Below are positions 23,912 through 34,100 of a stretch of DNA of 64,000 bases, piece after piece; positions within the stretch are counted from its first letter, which is position 1, and the number at the start of each line of letters is the position of its first letter. The position numbers and the translations under genes are program-made. The DNA comes from an uncultured Mollicutes bacterium (GTDB taxonomy: Bacteria > Bacillota_I > Bacilli_A > RFN20 > CAG-288). The stretch covers positions 1 through 64,000 of the forward strand of contig UQDS01000008.1 in the NCBI GenBank assembly GCA_900539865.1, written 5' to 3'. Below the pieces are notes generated by a model, which was not told where the DNA came from, searched no databases, and saw nothing but the letters and a program-made list of their open reading frames with translations.

Positions 23912-26326
23912 TTATCTGTGGTGTTCAATATAAGAGCGAATATCAGAAAGGTTTTCGTAGATAGATGCAGAGTCATTTTCTGCGACAATCAAAGATGGAG
24001 CTTGTGTGATGTTGTATTTAGAAGCAAGCGCTTTACCTTCTTCATCCGTGTCGGCAACAAGAACATCATACTCAATGCCTGCGTTATTTAAGATATTCTT
24101 TGCAATACGACAATTCGGACAGGTGGAAGTGGTGATAAGAATCGGACGAGTTTGTTCTTTTGCCTGATAGACAGGAGTCGAAGCAACAGGTCCTTTACCA
24201 GCAGTACCCTCAATGCAATTATCCGGAGTTTCCTGACCGCGAAGCTCTAACGGATTATATGTCTTTCTGTTGTTGAATTCACTGGTTTTGCCATCATTCC
24301 AATTCTTGACCGGACGATAGTAACCGGTGATACGAGAATAAACTTCAGCTTCCTTTCCACAGTGAGGACAAGTGAAGTGCTCTCCTGCGATATAACCGTG
24401 TTCTGGACAGACAGAGTAAGTCGGAGAAAGGGTGAAATAAGGAAGTTTGAAATTATATGCAATCTTCTTTACTAAAGAAGCTGCGCTTTGCCAGTTCGGC
24501 AGTTTTTCACCTAAGAAAGCGTGGAAAACCGTTCCAGAAGTATAAAGAATTTGTAAATTATCTTCCATTTCTAACGCTTTGAAGATGTCATCAGTATAGT
24601 TGACAGGGAGGTGAGAAGAATTGGTGTAGAAAGGAGCCCCTCCATTTTTTGAGGCTGTTTTAATATCTTTAAACTCGGCGACGTCATGTTTAGCAAAACG
24701 ATAAGTGGTACTCTCTGCCGGTGTAGCCTCTAAGTTGAAGAGCGCATCATACTTTTCTTGATAATCAGAGAGTCTTGTTTTCATATGATTGAGAATTTCT
24801 TCTGCTAAGCGATTGCCTTCAGCGGTAGTTAAGTTTCCACCATCGAACCATGCGGCGTTTTCTAACGCTTCATTCATACCGACAAGACCAATCGTAGAGA
24901 AGTGATTCTTAAATGTTCCTAAATATCTCTTGGTATACGGATACATACCCTGATTCATCAAACGGGTGATTACCTTTCTCTTGACATCAAGAGAACGAGC
25001 GGCAATGTCCATATAATGATCTAAAATTTCGTAGAAATCTTCTTTCGATTTGGAAAGATAAGCGATACGAGGTAAGTTGAGGGTGACAACACCGACACTA
25101 CCGGTAGATTCACCGCTACCAAAATAACCGCCACCTTTCTTTCTGAGTTCTCTCAAGTCAAGACGCAAACGGCAGCACATACTTCTGACATCACTCGGTT
25201 TCATATCCGAATTGATGTAGTTAGAGAAGTAAGGTGTTCCGTATTTGGCAGTCATTTGGAAGAGAAGTCTATTGTTTTCTGTATCAGACCAATCGAAATC
25301 TTTTGTGATAGAGTAAGTCGGAATCGGATATTGGAAGCCTCTTCCTTGGCTGTCACCTTCAATCATGATTTCGATGAAAGCCTTATTGATCATATCCATT
25401 TCTTTCTTACAATCACCATAGGTGAAATCCATCTCCTTACCGCCAACTAAGCAAGGGGTATGAACCATATCATCCGGAACAGTCCAGTCTAAAGTGATAT
25501 TGGTAAAGGGAGCTTGTGTACCCCATCTAGAAGGAGTGTTGACACCATAGACAAAGGATTGAACACATTGTTTCACTTCTTTATAGGATAAGGAATCTAC
25601 TTTGACAAAAGGAGCTAAATATGTATCAAAGGAGGAAAACGCTTGCGCACCCGCCCATTCATTTTGCATGATTCCTAAGAAATTGACCATTTGGTTGCAT
25701 AAAGTTGAAAGATGTCTTGCAGGAGAAGAAGAGATTCTTCCAGTAACTCCGCCAAGGCCTTCCTTAATCAATTGTCTCAAAGACCATCCGGCACAATAGC
25801 CAGAAAGCATCGAGAGGTCGTGAAGATGGATAAAACATTTTCTATGAGCATCCGCAATTTCTTTATCATAGACTTCTGTAAGCCAATAGTTTGCAGTGAT
25901 CGCACCGGAATTAGAAAGAATTAAACCGCCAAGAGACAGTGTAACGGTGGAGTTTTCTTTGACACGCCAATCCTTTTCCGTACCGATATAACCATCCACT
26001 AATTTCTTATAGTCGATCAGGGTATTTTCAGCTTGTCTCGCCTTTTCGTGCTGATTACGATAAAGAATATATGCCTTTGCAGTTGTCGGATAGCCACACT
26101 TCATGATGGCATTTTCTACCTCATCCTGAATTTCTTCGACATGAGGCTCTGTCTTTCCTTTATTATTTAAAGAAGAAACAACAATCAATTCAATGGCACG
26201 AGCCATCGTGGAAATATCTCTTGCCGGAATTTCACTTGTCGAAATAAACGCTTTAGCAACAGCGTTTTCAATGCGTTCAGGCTCGAACGCCTCTTTGGTT
26301 CCGTCACGTTTGATAATTAAATTCAT
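23912..26326 (-). CDS. nrdD: Anaerobic ribonucleoside-triphosphate reductase with glutaredoxin-like tail
   Basis: An 804-residue class III reductase making deoxyribonucleotides under anaerobic conditions. An N-terminal ATP-cone (about 1-95, KRDGTKEAFEPERI) is followed by the catalytic ten-stranded barrel, a zinc site CPEH...CPHC, and the glycyl radical loop RITGYYRPV (Gly at about 668). The protein then continues for about 87 residues with a glutaredoxin/thioredoxin-like domain: ILITTSTCPNC (Cys at about 736 and 739), a cis-Pro TQAPSLIV and a C-terminal helix. The fused redoxin implies that electrons come from a thiol system rather than formate. nrdG lies 12 bases upstream, the reverse of the common D-G order. 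Confidence 0.95.
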   Translation of the reverse strand: MNLIIKRDGTKEAFEPERIENAVAKAFISTSEIPARDISTMARAIELIVVSSLNNKGKTEPHVEEIQDEVENAIMKCGYPTTAKAYILYRNQHEKARQAENTLIDYKKLVDGYIGTEKDWRVKENSTVTLSLGGLILSNSGAITANYWLTEVYDKEIADAHRKCFIHLHDLSMLSGYCAGWSLRQLIKEGLGGVTGRISSSPARHLSTLCNQMVNFLGIMQNEWAGAQAFSSFDTYLAPFVKVDSLSYKEVKQCVQSFVYGVNTPSRWGTQAPFTNITLDWTVPDDMVHTPCLVGGKEMDFTYGDCKKEMDMINKAFIEIMIEGDSQGRGFQYPIPTYSITKDFDWSDTENNRLLFQMTAKYGTPYFSNYINSDMKPSDVRSMCCRLRLDLRELRKKGGGYFGSGESTGSVGVVTLNLPRIAYLSKSKEDFYEILDHYMDIAARSLDVKRKVITRLMNQGMYPYTKRYLGTFKNHFSTIGLVGMNEALENAAWFDGGNLTTAEGNRLAEEILNHMKTRLSDYQEKYDALFNLEATPAESTTYRFAKHDVAEFKDIKTASKNGGAPFYTNSSHLPVNYTDDIFKALEMEDNLQILYTSGTVFHAFLGEKLPNWQSAASLVKKIAYNFKLPYFTLSPTYSVCPEHGYIAGEHFTCPHCGKEAEVYSRITGYYRPVKNWNDGKTSEFNNRKTYNPLELRGQETPDNCIEGTAGKGPVASTPVYQAKEQTRPILITTSTCPNCRIAKNILNNAGIEYDVLVADTDEEGKALASKYNITQAPSLIVAENDSASIYENLSDIRSYIEHHR

Positions 26327-26338
26327 ATCCGATACCTC

Positions 26339-26854
26339 TCATAAACCGAAGTCTAATCCTTCGACTTCCATAACCTTTCCTTCACAACTACTTTTTCTTA
26401 CATCAACAAGTCTTTGGTTCGAGCTACCTCTATAGATACATGTGTCAGACAAAAGATCGATAATAAAAGGGCCATCAACAAGCACATCAACGAAGCTCAA
26501 TGCTTCCTGCGCTTTGTTTCCTACGTGGCCTTTGTAGATCTCTTCATATGTCCAACCAGTGTAACACCAGACGTTGATACCATGTTCTTTGCAAGCTTTG
26601 GCGATTTCCATTAATGCTTCTGGTTGATAAAAAGGATCTCCACCAGAGAGTGTGACACCATCGATATATTTTGTGTCTAATATCTCTTTGATGATAGAAC
26701 CAATTTCTATATCTTTTCCGCCTTCAGGGCTCCATGTGTCAGGGTTTTGACAACCTTTACAATGATGTGGACACCCTTGAAAAAACACGACATAACGCAC
26801 ACCCGGACCATTGACCGAAGAATGCGGAACGAGTCCGGCAATTTTTGCGGTCAT
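26339..26854 (-). CDS. nrdG: Anaerobic NrdD-activating radical SAM enzyme
   Basis: A 171-residue radical SAM activase that places the glycyl radical on NrdD. The 4Fe-4S motif CPHHCKGC lies near 31-38, after VVFFQG; the SAM-binding GGDP is in VTLSGGDPF. I start it at ATG 26854, where GGAAGGTGG precedes; an upstream in-frame start has no ribosome site. It is the first gene of a two-gene operon with nrdD. The terminal QRLVDVRKS block is typical of the family. Confidence 0.94.
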   Translation of the reverse strand: MTAKIAGLVPHSSVNGPGVRYVVFFQGCPHHCKGCQNPDTWSPEGGKDIEIGSIIKEILDTKYIDGVTLSGGDPFYQPEALMEIAKACKEHGINVWCYTGWTYEEIYKGHVGNKAQEALSFVDVLVDGPFIIDLLSDTCIYRGSSNQRLVDVRKSSCEGKVMEVEGLDFGL

Positions 26855-26891
26855 ATGATGCCACCTTCCTTTCGGCTGACGTCTAGTTTCT

Positions 26892-26920
26892 ATTATCACG
26901 AAACCAAAGAGCAAATACAA
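26892..26920 (-). promoter_or_regulatory. Promoter of nrdG-nrdD
   Basis: On the minus strand, TTGTAT (26920-26915) and GATAAT (26897-26892) are spaced 17 bases apart. No convincing NrdR box pair was found nearby. Confidence 0.5.
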
Positions 26921-27104
26921 TGCTTTTGCTCACAATACTTTTGAAAACATTACACATCCATAAAAGTGCCGAAAATTAGGATTTTTTTAGTATTTTAAAC
27001 AACTTGTTAATTCATGTGGGGTTGCTTAAAACACACCCGATATCTTTTCAAAATAGGGATAGGAAATTTGTAACGAAATGCATAATATTCAAATGATTTT
27101 TCGC

Positions 27105-27110
27105 TATAAT
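27105..27110 (+). promoter_or_regulatory. -10 box of the CPBP-like gene
   Basis: TATAAT 35 bases before the ATG at 27145. The ribosome site is GCGAGGT. Confidence 0.5.
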
Positions 27111-27144
27111 AGATAAGATAACTGAAAATCGCGCGAGGTAGATT

Positions 27145-27921
27145 ATGTCACAGATAACAAAAAGAAAGCTAAGCGTAATTGTGGTTATGGCTACTTTCTA
27201 TATTTTGCTCAACTTCATACCCTTTCACTGGTGGATCCCAAACCAATATTATTTTCTCACCTTTCGACTTTGTACCCTCTTATTCTTTGCTGCTTTATCC
27301 ATTTATTTAAAGCACCGTAATAAAATTGAAATCGAACGTCCAGTTCGACAAATATCTTATTATTGGTTAATACCTTTGATTATCCCCTGCTTTACAAACT
27401 TCATCTATGTCACCATAGTAGGTATCAATCCTTTAGATGAAATTCGAGCAGACTTGTTAGCAATGGATATTATCTGCGATATTTTCTTGTCCATCTTTGA
27501 AGATATCGTCTTTGTCGATATGTTAAACTCCTTCTTCCTCGATTTATTTGAATGTCGAACGCGAAAATCAAAATTGTATTCCATGCTCTGCTGTGCAACC
27601 ATTTTCACCCTTCTTCACTCCTACAACTTCATCTTAAACGATCCTGAAATCGCCGTCTACGAATTGGTCTTTATCTTCTTGATCACTATGGAATGCTCTT
27701 ACCTCGCCATCTACTTTGACAAAGAGATCATCCCGATTGGTTTTCACATTCTTTTCAACTCCATCGACTTTGTCGCTTTCGGAGCAATTTATGATATTAC
27801 CATGTCTTGGAAATATTTTGGTTTCTCTATGATTCTAGCCTTCTTCACTTTCTTCTATATCTTGGCTCTTGCTAAAATTTCTTCCTTACAAAAATATCGT
27901 AAATTATATTATAAAGAATAA
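27145..27921 (+). CDS. CPBP/CAAX-protease-like membrane protein, motif degenerate
   Basis: A 258-residue protein with about seven or eight membrane helices. The layout and residual motifs suggest the CPBP (CAAX protease and bacteriocin-processing) family: FEDIVFVDML at the usual EExxxR position, LLHSYNF for the HxxxF/H motif and FHILFNSID for HxxxN. The second Glu is Asp and the Arg of EExxxR is Val, so activity is uncertain. Members process prenylated or small secreted proteins, or act in bacteriocin immunity. It is a single gene, ending at a terminator shared with the convergent lipoprotein. Confidence 0.55.
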   Translation: MSQITKRKLSVIVVMATFYILLNFIPFHWWIPNQYYFLTFRLCTLLFFAALSIYLKHRNKIEIERPVRQISYYWLIPLIIPCFTNFIYVTIVGINPLDEIRADLLAMDIICDIFLSIFEDIVFVDMLNSFFLDLFECRTRKSKLYSMLCCATIFTLLHSYNFILNDPEIAVYELVFIFLITMECSYLAIYFDKEIIPIGFHILFNSIDFVAFGAIYDITMSWKYFGFSMILAFFTFFYILALAKISSLQKYRKLYYKE

Positions 27922-28014
27922 CATTACAAACCAAACTCTTAATCTTCAGATAAGAGATTCAGCATATAAAACTTTCTATATTTTCACAAATTGTTTTTAT
28001 TATTTAAACAATAG

Positions 28015-28048
28015 AAAAGAAACCTAAGCAAATTAGGTTTCTTTTTTT
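28015..28048. terminator. Bidirectional terminator
   Basis: GAAACCTAA-5-TTAGGTTTC stem followed by seven T on the plus strand; on the minus strand it runs into TTTTCT. It sits between convergent genes. Confidence 0.88.
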
Positions 28049-28063
28049 GTTAACTAATAATAT

Positions 28064-29659
28064 TTATATGATCGGTTGAATATATAAACCCAATCCCATG
28101 ACAAACGAATCGACAAAGCCATCATAGACTTCCACTGCAAATCCGTTTCCGAGATCATAAACTTGCTGATCTTCTTCTAACGCGTATACAAAGCCAAGTG
28201 TCTCTGTTTCCGAAGGAGTCATCTTTCGATAATTGTTTTCTTCTAACAACTTCGCATATTGGGCTTTCAGCAATGGGGTTTCACTTTCCGGGACGTCTTC
28301 AGAGATAATCTCCAAATATTCCCCTTCGCTTAAATCACAGTAATTCCATCCGTAACCCGTATCCATATATGGCAATGGGGAAATACTACCGAAAAATGTC
28401 TCCAGCGCCGTAATCACTTCTGAATTCTCATCATTCCAGGAAGTCTTCTTTCCATATTGAGACAAATCTACTGGAATTTGTGTATTTCCGATATCTTTAA
28501 AAGAAACTGTGTATTGTTTATTCATAGTAGAGAGACAGTTTAACGTTAAACTTGTCTCATCTACTTGTAAAGTCAGGTTATCAAACACAAATTCTTCTAA
28601 GCCGATAGTGATAAATTCTTCGGCTATATTTTGAATGAATAAATACGGTTTAAACTTTCCTTCCTCAGGATAAAAGACATCTTTTGAAATATTAAACTTT
28701 GCTAACAGAGATTCATAAGCTTCTTCACTGTTATTATTTAATACAACCTTTGTCTCATCTTCTGTGACACTCACTTCATCAAAACCGGTTTCCGTCTTAA
28801 CATAACCTAAATTGTTTGAGGCTTCACGAATATAGGTCTTATCCTTATTTACAAAGAGTGTTTTCACAGTTGTCTCATTTACATCCTTAACTTCAACTGT
28901 GTAATTGTTATTTTTTAATTCGTCTATCTTTTCTGCAATTGAGTGATTTCTTTCGTCGTTCTGCAACGTCTCTAATTTCTTTACTTGCTCTTGATCTTTG
29001 CTTTTGAATTTTGCATGGATATTCAATGTTATGCCATTGCTTTCATATGCGGTCTCATAAATAAACTCCGCGCCATCAAAAGAGAACTTTGCTTCCTTAG
29101 GAGTCAACGTTCCTGTTAATCCGGCAGTCAAAAGACCATTGAAGTGCATCGTTTCATCTAAAAATGGAAGGGCATCATATTCGCCAACTTCATCCGCAAC
29201 AATATCAAATTTATCTAAATTGTTGTATCCAAAGAATGATTCATCATAGTTTTTCTTGGCATCTGTATCCACAACTTCGTTATTCGGTGTCAATTGTCTT
29301 TTATATGCCTTGTTTTCTTTATTGATATAGTACATGGAAGAAAGTGGCATAATTGTATCAAAATTCTCATAACTTTCAAAAGTATAATAATCCTGACCTA
29401 CATAAACTTTATAAAAGCTAGTAAGAGGAGTTTCATTTAAACTCGTAGAAGTCAATGTGACTAAAGAATTGAATTCTTTTTCTCTTAAAGCGATTTGATC
29501 ATCATAAAAGACTTCGGGCTCTTTAGACTCCGTCGGTGTCTCTTGTATTGAAGGGGGAACAGGTACAACTGAATCGTTACTACTTTCCGTACTTGGCGAA
29601 GAACAAGAAGCTAGAGCAAACAATGCTAATAAGGACAATCTCAATACTTTTTTTGTCAT
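28064..29659 (-). CDS. Lipoprotein of unknown function
   Basis: A 531-residue lipoprotein with a signal peptide ending ALASC (Cys at about 19) and a short Ser/Pro/Glu linker. The body is acidic and strand-rich, and contains two segments beginning with similar phrases (FDIVADEVGEYDAL and YTVSFKDIGNTQI), but no named domain was recognised. I start it at ATG 29659 since the sequence after it forms a proper signal peptide; its ribosome site is weak. It is probably surface-exposed. The neighbouring 316-residue lipoprotein on the same strand is separated by a terminator. Confidence 0.65.
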   Translation of the reverse strand: MTKKVLRLSLLALFALASCSSPSTESSNDSVVPVPPSIQETPTESKEPEVFYDDQIALREKEFNSLVTLTSTSLNETPLTSFYKVYVGQDYYTFESYENFDTIMPLSSMYYINKENKAYKRQLTPNNEVVDTDAKKNYDESFFGYNNLDKFDIVADEVGEYDALPFLDETMHFNGLLTAGLTGTLTPKEAKFSFDGAEFIYETAYESNGITLNIHAKFKSKDQEQVKKLETLQNDERNHSIAEKIDELKNNNYTVEVKDVNETTVKTLFVNKDKTYIREASNNLGYVKTETGFDEVSVTEDETKVVLNNNSEEAYESLLAKFNISKDVFYPEEGKFKPYLFIQNIAEEFITIGLEEFVFDNLTLQVDETSLTLNCLSTMNKQYTVSFKDIGNTQIPVDLSQYGKKTSWNDENSEVITALETFFGSISPLPYMDTGYGWNYCDLSEGEYLEIISEDVPESETPLLKAQYAKLLEENNYRKMTPSETETLGFVYALEEDQQVYDLGNGFAVEVYDGFVDSFVMGLGLYIQPII

Positions 29660-29766
29660 AATCCTATGCTCCATAATAATTTTGCAATTATTATAAATGA
29701 AAGAATTTAATTTTTTATAACTTTTTTTACAAAAAAATATTCGCGTGATTTAATCATAAGCAACTT

Positions 29767-29806
29767 AAAAAGAGCTCCCCTTTGTCAAAGACAAGAAGAA
29801 GAGCTC
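29767..29806 (-). terminator. Terminator of the 316-residue lipoprotein gene
   Basis: On the minus strand GAGCTC ... GAGCTC stem enclosing TTGTC-TTT-GACAA, followed by five T. Confidence 0.7.
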
Positions 29807-29851
29807 AATTTATCCTTTGCAGATAGAAATCTTCCTAAAAGGAATCATCCT

Positions 29852-30802
29852 TTATTTATTTCCGTGCAAGGAAGCAATGATGCTTAGAACATCACTCACT
29901 TTATAATATCCGTATTGATCTTCACCTTCATAAGAATACGGATATTCTTTTTCATCTAACAAGATTGCTTTAAATTGTTCTTTTAAATTTCCATACACAT
30001 CACCGAGTCGGAAAGAAAAGTCTAAATTTTCAAAAAGGGAAGTATAAGCGCCATTCAATTTAGTAGCAATAGGTAAGGAGATTACTTCTTGATTGTTCAC
30101 AAGTTGTAATTCTACACTCGCTTCTACAATTCGATTGTAGGTAAAATAAGGAGAACAAATTAAATTTTGATTGAAATTTTGAGGCGGCGAAATCCACTTT
30201 TTTGTTTCTTCTTGAACAATATTTCTTTTAACCGTTTCAAATTTCTTTGTCTCTTTATCTCCGATTAGATCAATCATTGTGTAAATATCCACATTTTTAT
30301 TCAACGTTTCTTTCGTGAACAAATCTTGCACAATGGTTGCCTTTTGTTTTTCGCAAGCGAAAATCAAAGTGTTGTTTCCGTCAATAAAAGACAGCGTATC
30401 CAAGGTCACTTCTTTCCATGTGACCGGAAAACGATTTTCTTCTTGGAAGAGCCATAAAAATTTACCATCAACAACAGTTTCATCTAAATCAAAACGAGTT
30501 CCAAACTTCCCCGCTTCTCTTTTTACTCCCTCTTTATATTGGTTGATATTCTTAGAAGGGACATAACAAGCGTAAACCGTTTCCTCTACTTGGTTAAATT
30601 TGAATTCGTAAGTGTGATTGCTGTTTTTATCATCAATCTGATTCTTTTCGTTTCCATACCAAAGATGACTATAAGAAACAACTTTATCTACTGTTCCAAC
30701 TCCATCACCCACATTGAATTCATTTAAAAAATAATCGGTAGAAGAGCAAGAACACAAAACGAATAAAAACGTCGAACAAATGCTTAATTTCTTAGTCCAC
30801 AT
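29852..30802 (-). CDS. Lipoprotein of unknown function
   Basis: A 316-residue protein with a short signal peptide and lipobox LCSC (Cys18), unlike its neighbours with no Thr/Pro linker. No domain was recognised. The ribosome site GGAG lies 8 bases before the ATG. It is a single-gene unit with its own terminator. Confidence 0.6.
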   Translation of the reverse strand: MWTKKLSICSTFLFVLCSCSSTDYFLNEFNVGDGVGTVDKVVSYSHLWYGNEKNQIDDKNSNHTYEFKFNQVEETVYACYVPSKNINQYKEGVKREAGKFGTRFDLDETVVDGKFLWLFQEENRFPVTWKEVTLDTLSFIDGNNTLIFACEKQKATIVQDLFTKETLNKNVDIYTMIDLIGDKETKKFETVKRNIVQEETKKWISPPQNFNQNLICSPYFTYNRIVEASVELQLVNNQEVISLPIATKLNGAYTSLFENLDFSFRLGDVYGNLKEQFKAILLDEKEYPYSYEGEDQYGYYKVSDVLSIIASLHGNK

Positions 30803-31012
30803 CCGCAGTACTCCTTTTCATTTATAACATAATTATTAAAATGATAAACAGACAGATAAACTTTCTAAATCTACAATGCTAAATACATAAACTTTATGAC
30901 TATATCTTAAAACATCTCAACTTATTGAAATCTTATACTTATAATATATGTAATTTGTTCTTTTTTTCAATAGCATATCTATTTTTTACATAGCCGTTCA
31001 TATAAAATTTTA

Positions 31013-31049
31013 ATAAAAAAAGGTTTAATAGCTATCTTGTATTAAACCT
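31013..31049 (-). terminator. Terminator of tRNA-Gly
   Basis: AGGTTTAATA-9-TATTAAACCT 10-bp stem followed on the minus strand by six T. Confidence 0.9.
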
Positions 31050-31061
31050 ATTCATTCTGTA

Positions 31062-31135
31062 TGGAGCGACCGGCGGGAATCGAACCCGTGTATACAGCTT
31101 GGGAAGCTATCGTTCTACCATTGAACTACGGCCGC
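31062..31135 (-). tRNA. tRNA-Gly (anticodon CCC)
   Basis: A 74-base cloverleaf with encoded CCA. The acceptor stem is GCGGCCG / CGGTCGC, the D arm GTTC / GAAC, the anticodon loop TTCCCAA, and the T loop TTCGATT. The anticodon CCC reads GGG only. One A-C mismatch is present at the outer T-stem pair. It lies directly downstream of rpoC on the same strand. Confidence 0.95.
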
Positions 31136-31140
31136 GTATG

Positions 31141-31165
31141 AAAACAGCCCCAAAGGGGGCTGTTT
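31141..31165 (-). terminator. Terminator of the rplK-rpoC operon
   Basis: AAACAGCCCC-AAA-GGGGGCTGTTT stem-loop immediately after the rpoC stop, followed on the minus strand by TTTTC. Confidence 0.75.
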
Positions 31166-31169
31166 AAAC

Positions 31170-34100
31170 TTAACGAAGAATTTGTTTATCAGAATCAGCT
31201 AAGAAGGAATCACCCTGAACATTTCCGATGATTTCGGTGACGACATCATCGACTTCCGAGTCATCTTCTTCTGTCAATAACGGCTTTAAGCCAGTACCAG
31301 CAGGGATCAACTTACCGATCATGACGTTTTCCTTAAGACCCTTAAGGAAGTCTTCCTTACCCTTGATGGAAGCATCGGTCAAAACAGTGATAGGCTGTTG
31401 GAAGGATGCAGCAGAAAGGAAGGATTCGTTATCCAAAGCTGCCTTTGTGATACCCAAGATAATCGGTCTACCAACAGCGGGCTTCTCCTGATGGAGGATA
31501 TAGCTTTCGTTTTCTTTGGTAAACTGAACATCCGTGACATTCTGACCAGGCAAGAACTTTGTATCACCAGAGTTGATGATCTTAAGTTTGTTGGTCATCT
31601 GACGGACGATGATTTCAAGGTGCTTATCAGAGATATCGATACCAGCGTTATCTTTGTAGACACCTTTGACTTCTTTGATGATGTAATTTCTAACTGTGGT
31701 TAAGTCAGAGCATTCAAGAAGTTCAATGGTATTGATATGACCCTTAGTAAGCGGATCACCGGCTTTGACATAATCGCCCTGGTTAACGCAAGGGACGGCG
31801 CCGTTATAAGTGGTATAGACCTCTTTTTCCATATCATTCTTAACAGTGAAAGTGAATCTAGAACCATTTTGTTCTTTGTTGACAACTTTACCGTTAATGT
31901 GAGAGATGATAGAGAGGTTCTTCGTCTTCGGGTTACGGACTTCAAGCAATTCCTGAACACGCGGTAAACCGGTAGTAATATCTTGCTGACCAGCAACACC
32001 ACCGTTATGGAAGTTCTTTAAAGTAAGCTGTGTACCCGGTTCACCGATGGACTGAGCGGCCATAATACCGACAGTATCACCGATTTCGGCAAGTTTACCA
32101 GTAGCAAGGTTACATCCATAACACTTGACGCAGATACCATTTTTGGATTCACAAGTGAGAACCGAACGGATTTCCACTTTCTCGATACCAGCAGCGACAA
32201 TCTTAGCAGCAACTGCTTCATCCATGCATTCTTCGGCAGAAGCCAAAACTTCACCGGTAACAGGATCTAAGACATCGTGCATCGGGAAACGTCCGACAAG
32301 TCTATCCTTTAAGGAAGCGATAACAGAATTGTTAGCACCTCTTAATTCTGTGACAATAAGGCCGTGGTCAGAACCGCAGTCTTCTTCACGGATGACAACA
32401 TTGTGAGAGACGTCGACAAGTCTTCTGGTCAAATAACCAGAGTCGGCAGTCTTCAACGCAGTGTCGGAACCGTTTTTACGGGTACCGTGAGTAGAGGAGA
32501 AGTATTCGGAGACAGAGAAACCATCAGCAAAGCAGGACTTAATCGGGATTTCGATACCTTCACCGTTAGCCTTTTGCGGACAGCCCTTCATACCGATGAG
32601 CTGCATGTAGTTATCAGTAGAACCACGAGCACCGGATTCCATCATCATGAACATCGGGTTACGCGGAGCGGAAGCCATACGTTCAGATAAGAGTTTACCC
32701 ATCTTCTTACTCTTAAGTTCAGACCAATAATTAACGATTGCATCATGGCGTTCGCGATCAGTGAAGAAACCTAATTCATATTGTTCCTGAATTTCAGCAA
32801 CTTTAAGATCGCCTTCTTCGAAGAGCTTTTCTCTTCCTTCTAACGGTTCCATATCATCTAAGGAAACCGTAAGACCAGACTTGGTGCAGTAGTCGAAGCC
32901 TTGGTTCTTGAATAAGTCAAGAATATGGGCAGTCTTTTCTGCATCTTCGTGGTAGTGATGGAAGACTCTGTTCATCATGGTTTTGATGTACTTCTTATCG
33001 ATCGGAGCACGCAAGGGTTGAAGCTTGCAGTATTCCTTGAAGACATCAAAGTCATCGCCTTCATGGAATTCACCATGGGCGATCACAGCATCATAAGCTT
33101 CCTTGGCAGTGACAAAGAATTCATCTAAAGTGTGATCGAAGTTCTTTTCGTAATCATCTTTCGCTGTCTTTGAAGACTTGACAGGGAAGTTAATATACGG
33201 GAAGTCAGAGGGGAAGATTTCATTGAAAATCAACTTACCAACTGTAGTGAGCAAATAAGAATTGTTCTGCTTTTCGGTGAAATCTTCTTTATGGAGAGAA
33301 TGACCAGGGACATAGACACGGGTACGAAGAGTGATCAAGCCATTTTGATAGGCTAAGATCGCAGTCTTCGGATCAGTAAAGACTTTACCTTGATACTTAG
33401 AATAGCTTCTAAATTTATCAGCCATCTCCTGATCACCGCGCTTTTCATAGTAGTTAGCATACATCTCGTTCATGGCAAGATCATCTTCCAAAGTAAGATA
33501 ATAGTTACCATAAATCATATCCTGAGACGGTACACAAATCGGCATACCATCACTCGGCTTGAGGATGTTGTGACTTGCTAACATCAATGTTCTCGCTTCG
33601 GCTTGTGCTTGATTAGAAAGCGGGACGTGAACAGCCATCTGGTCACCATCGAAGTCGGCGTTGAAACCAGGGCAAACAAGCGGGTGAAGTCGGATTGCTT
33701 TACCTTCAATGAGCTTCGGCTTAAAGGCTTGAATACCCAAACGGTGTAAAGTAGGAGCACGGTTTAAAAGAACCGGATGATCCTTTGCAATCTCTTCAAT
33801 CGCATCGTAAACGCGAGGATCCTTCTTGGCGATGAGTTCATCTGCCATCTTCTGAGAAGTGATTTGAGAATCCTTCTGACTCATCAAATAATGAGCGATG
33901 AAGGGACGGAAAAGCTGAACCGCCATTTCACGCGGAAGACCGCATTCATCCATATTGAGATCCGGACCGACAGCAATGACAGAACGACCAGAGTAGTCAA
34001 CACGTTTACCTAAGAGGTTCTGACGGAAACGACCTTGCTTACCTTTTAAGGAAGAAGACAAAGATTTCAAGACGTTACCGCTGACATTGGTATTCGGTTT

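Noticed and set aside
26921..27104. NrdR boxes upstream of nrdG
   Set aside because: ACAC...GTG-like stretches are present, but the spacing and inner bases do not fit the 16-base consensus, and no second copy is seen.
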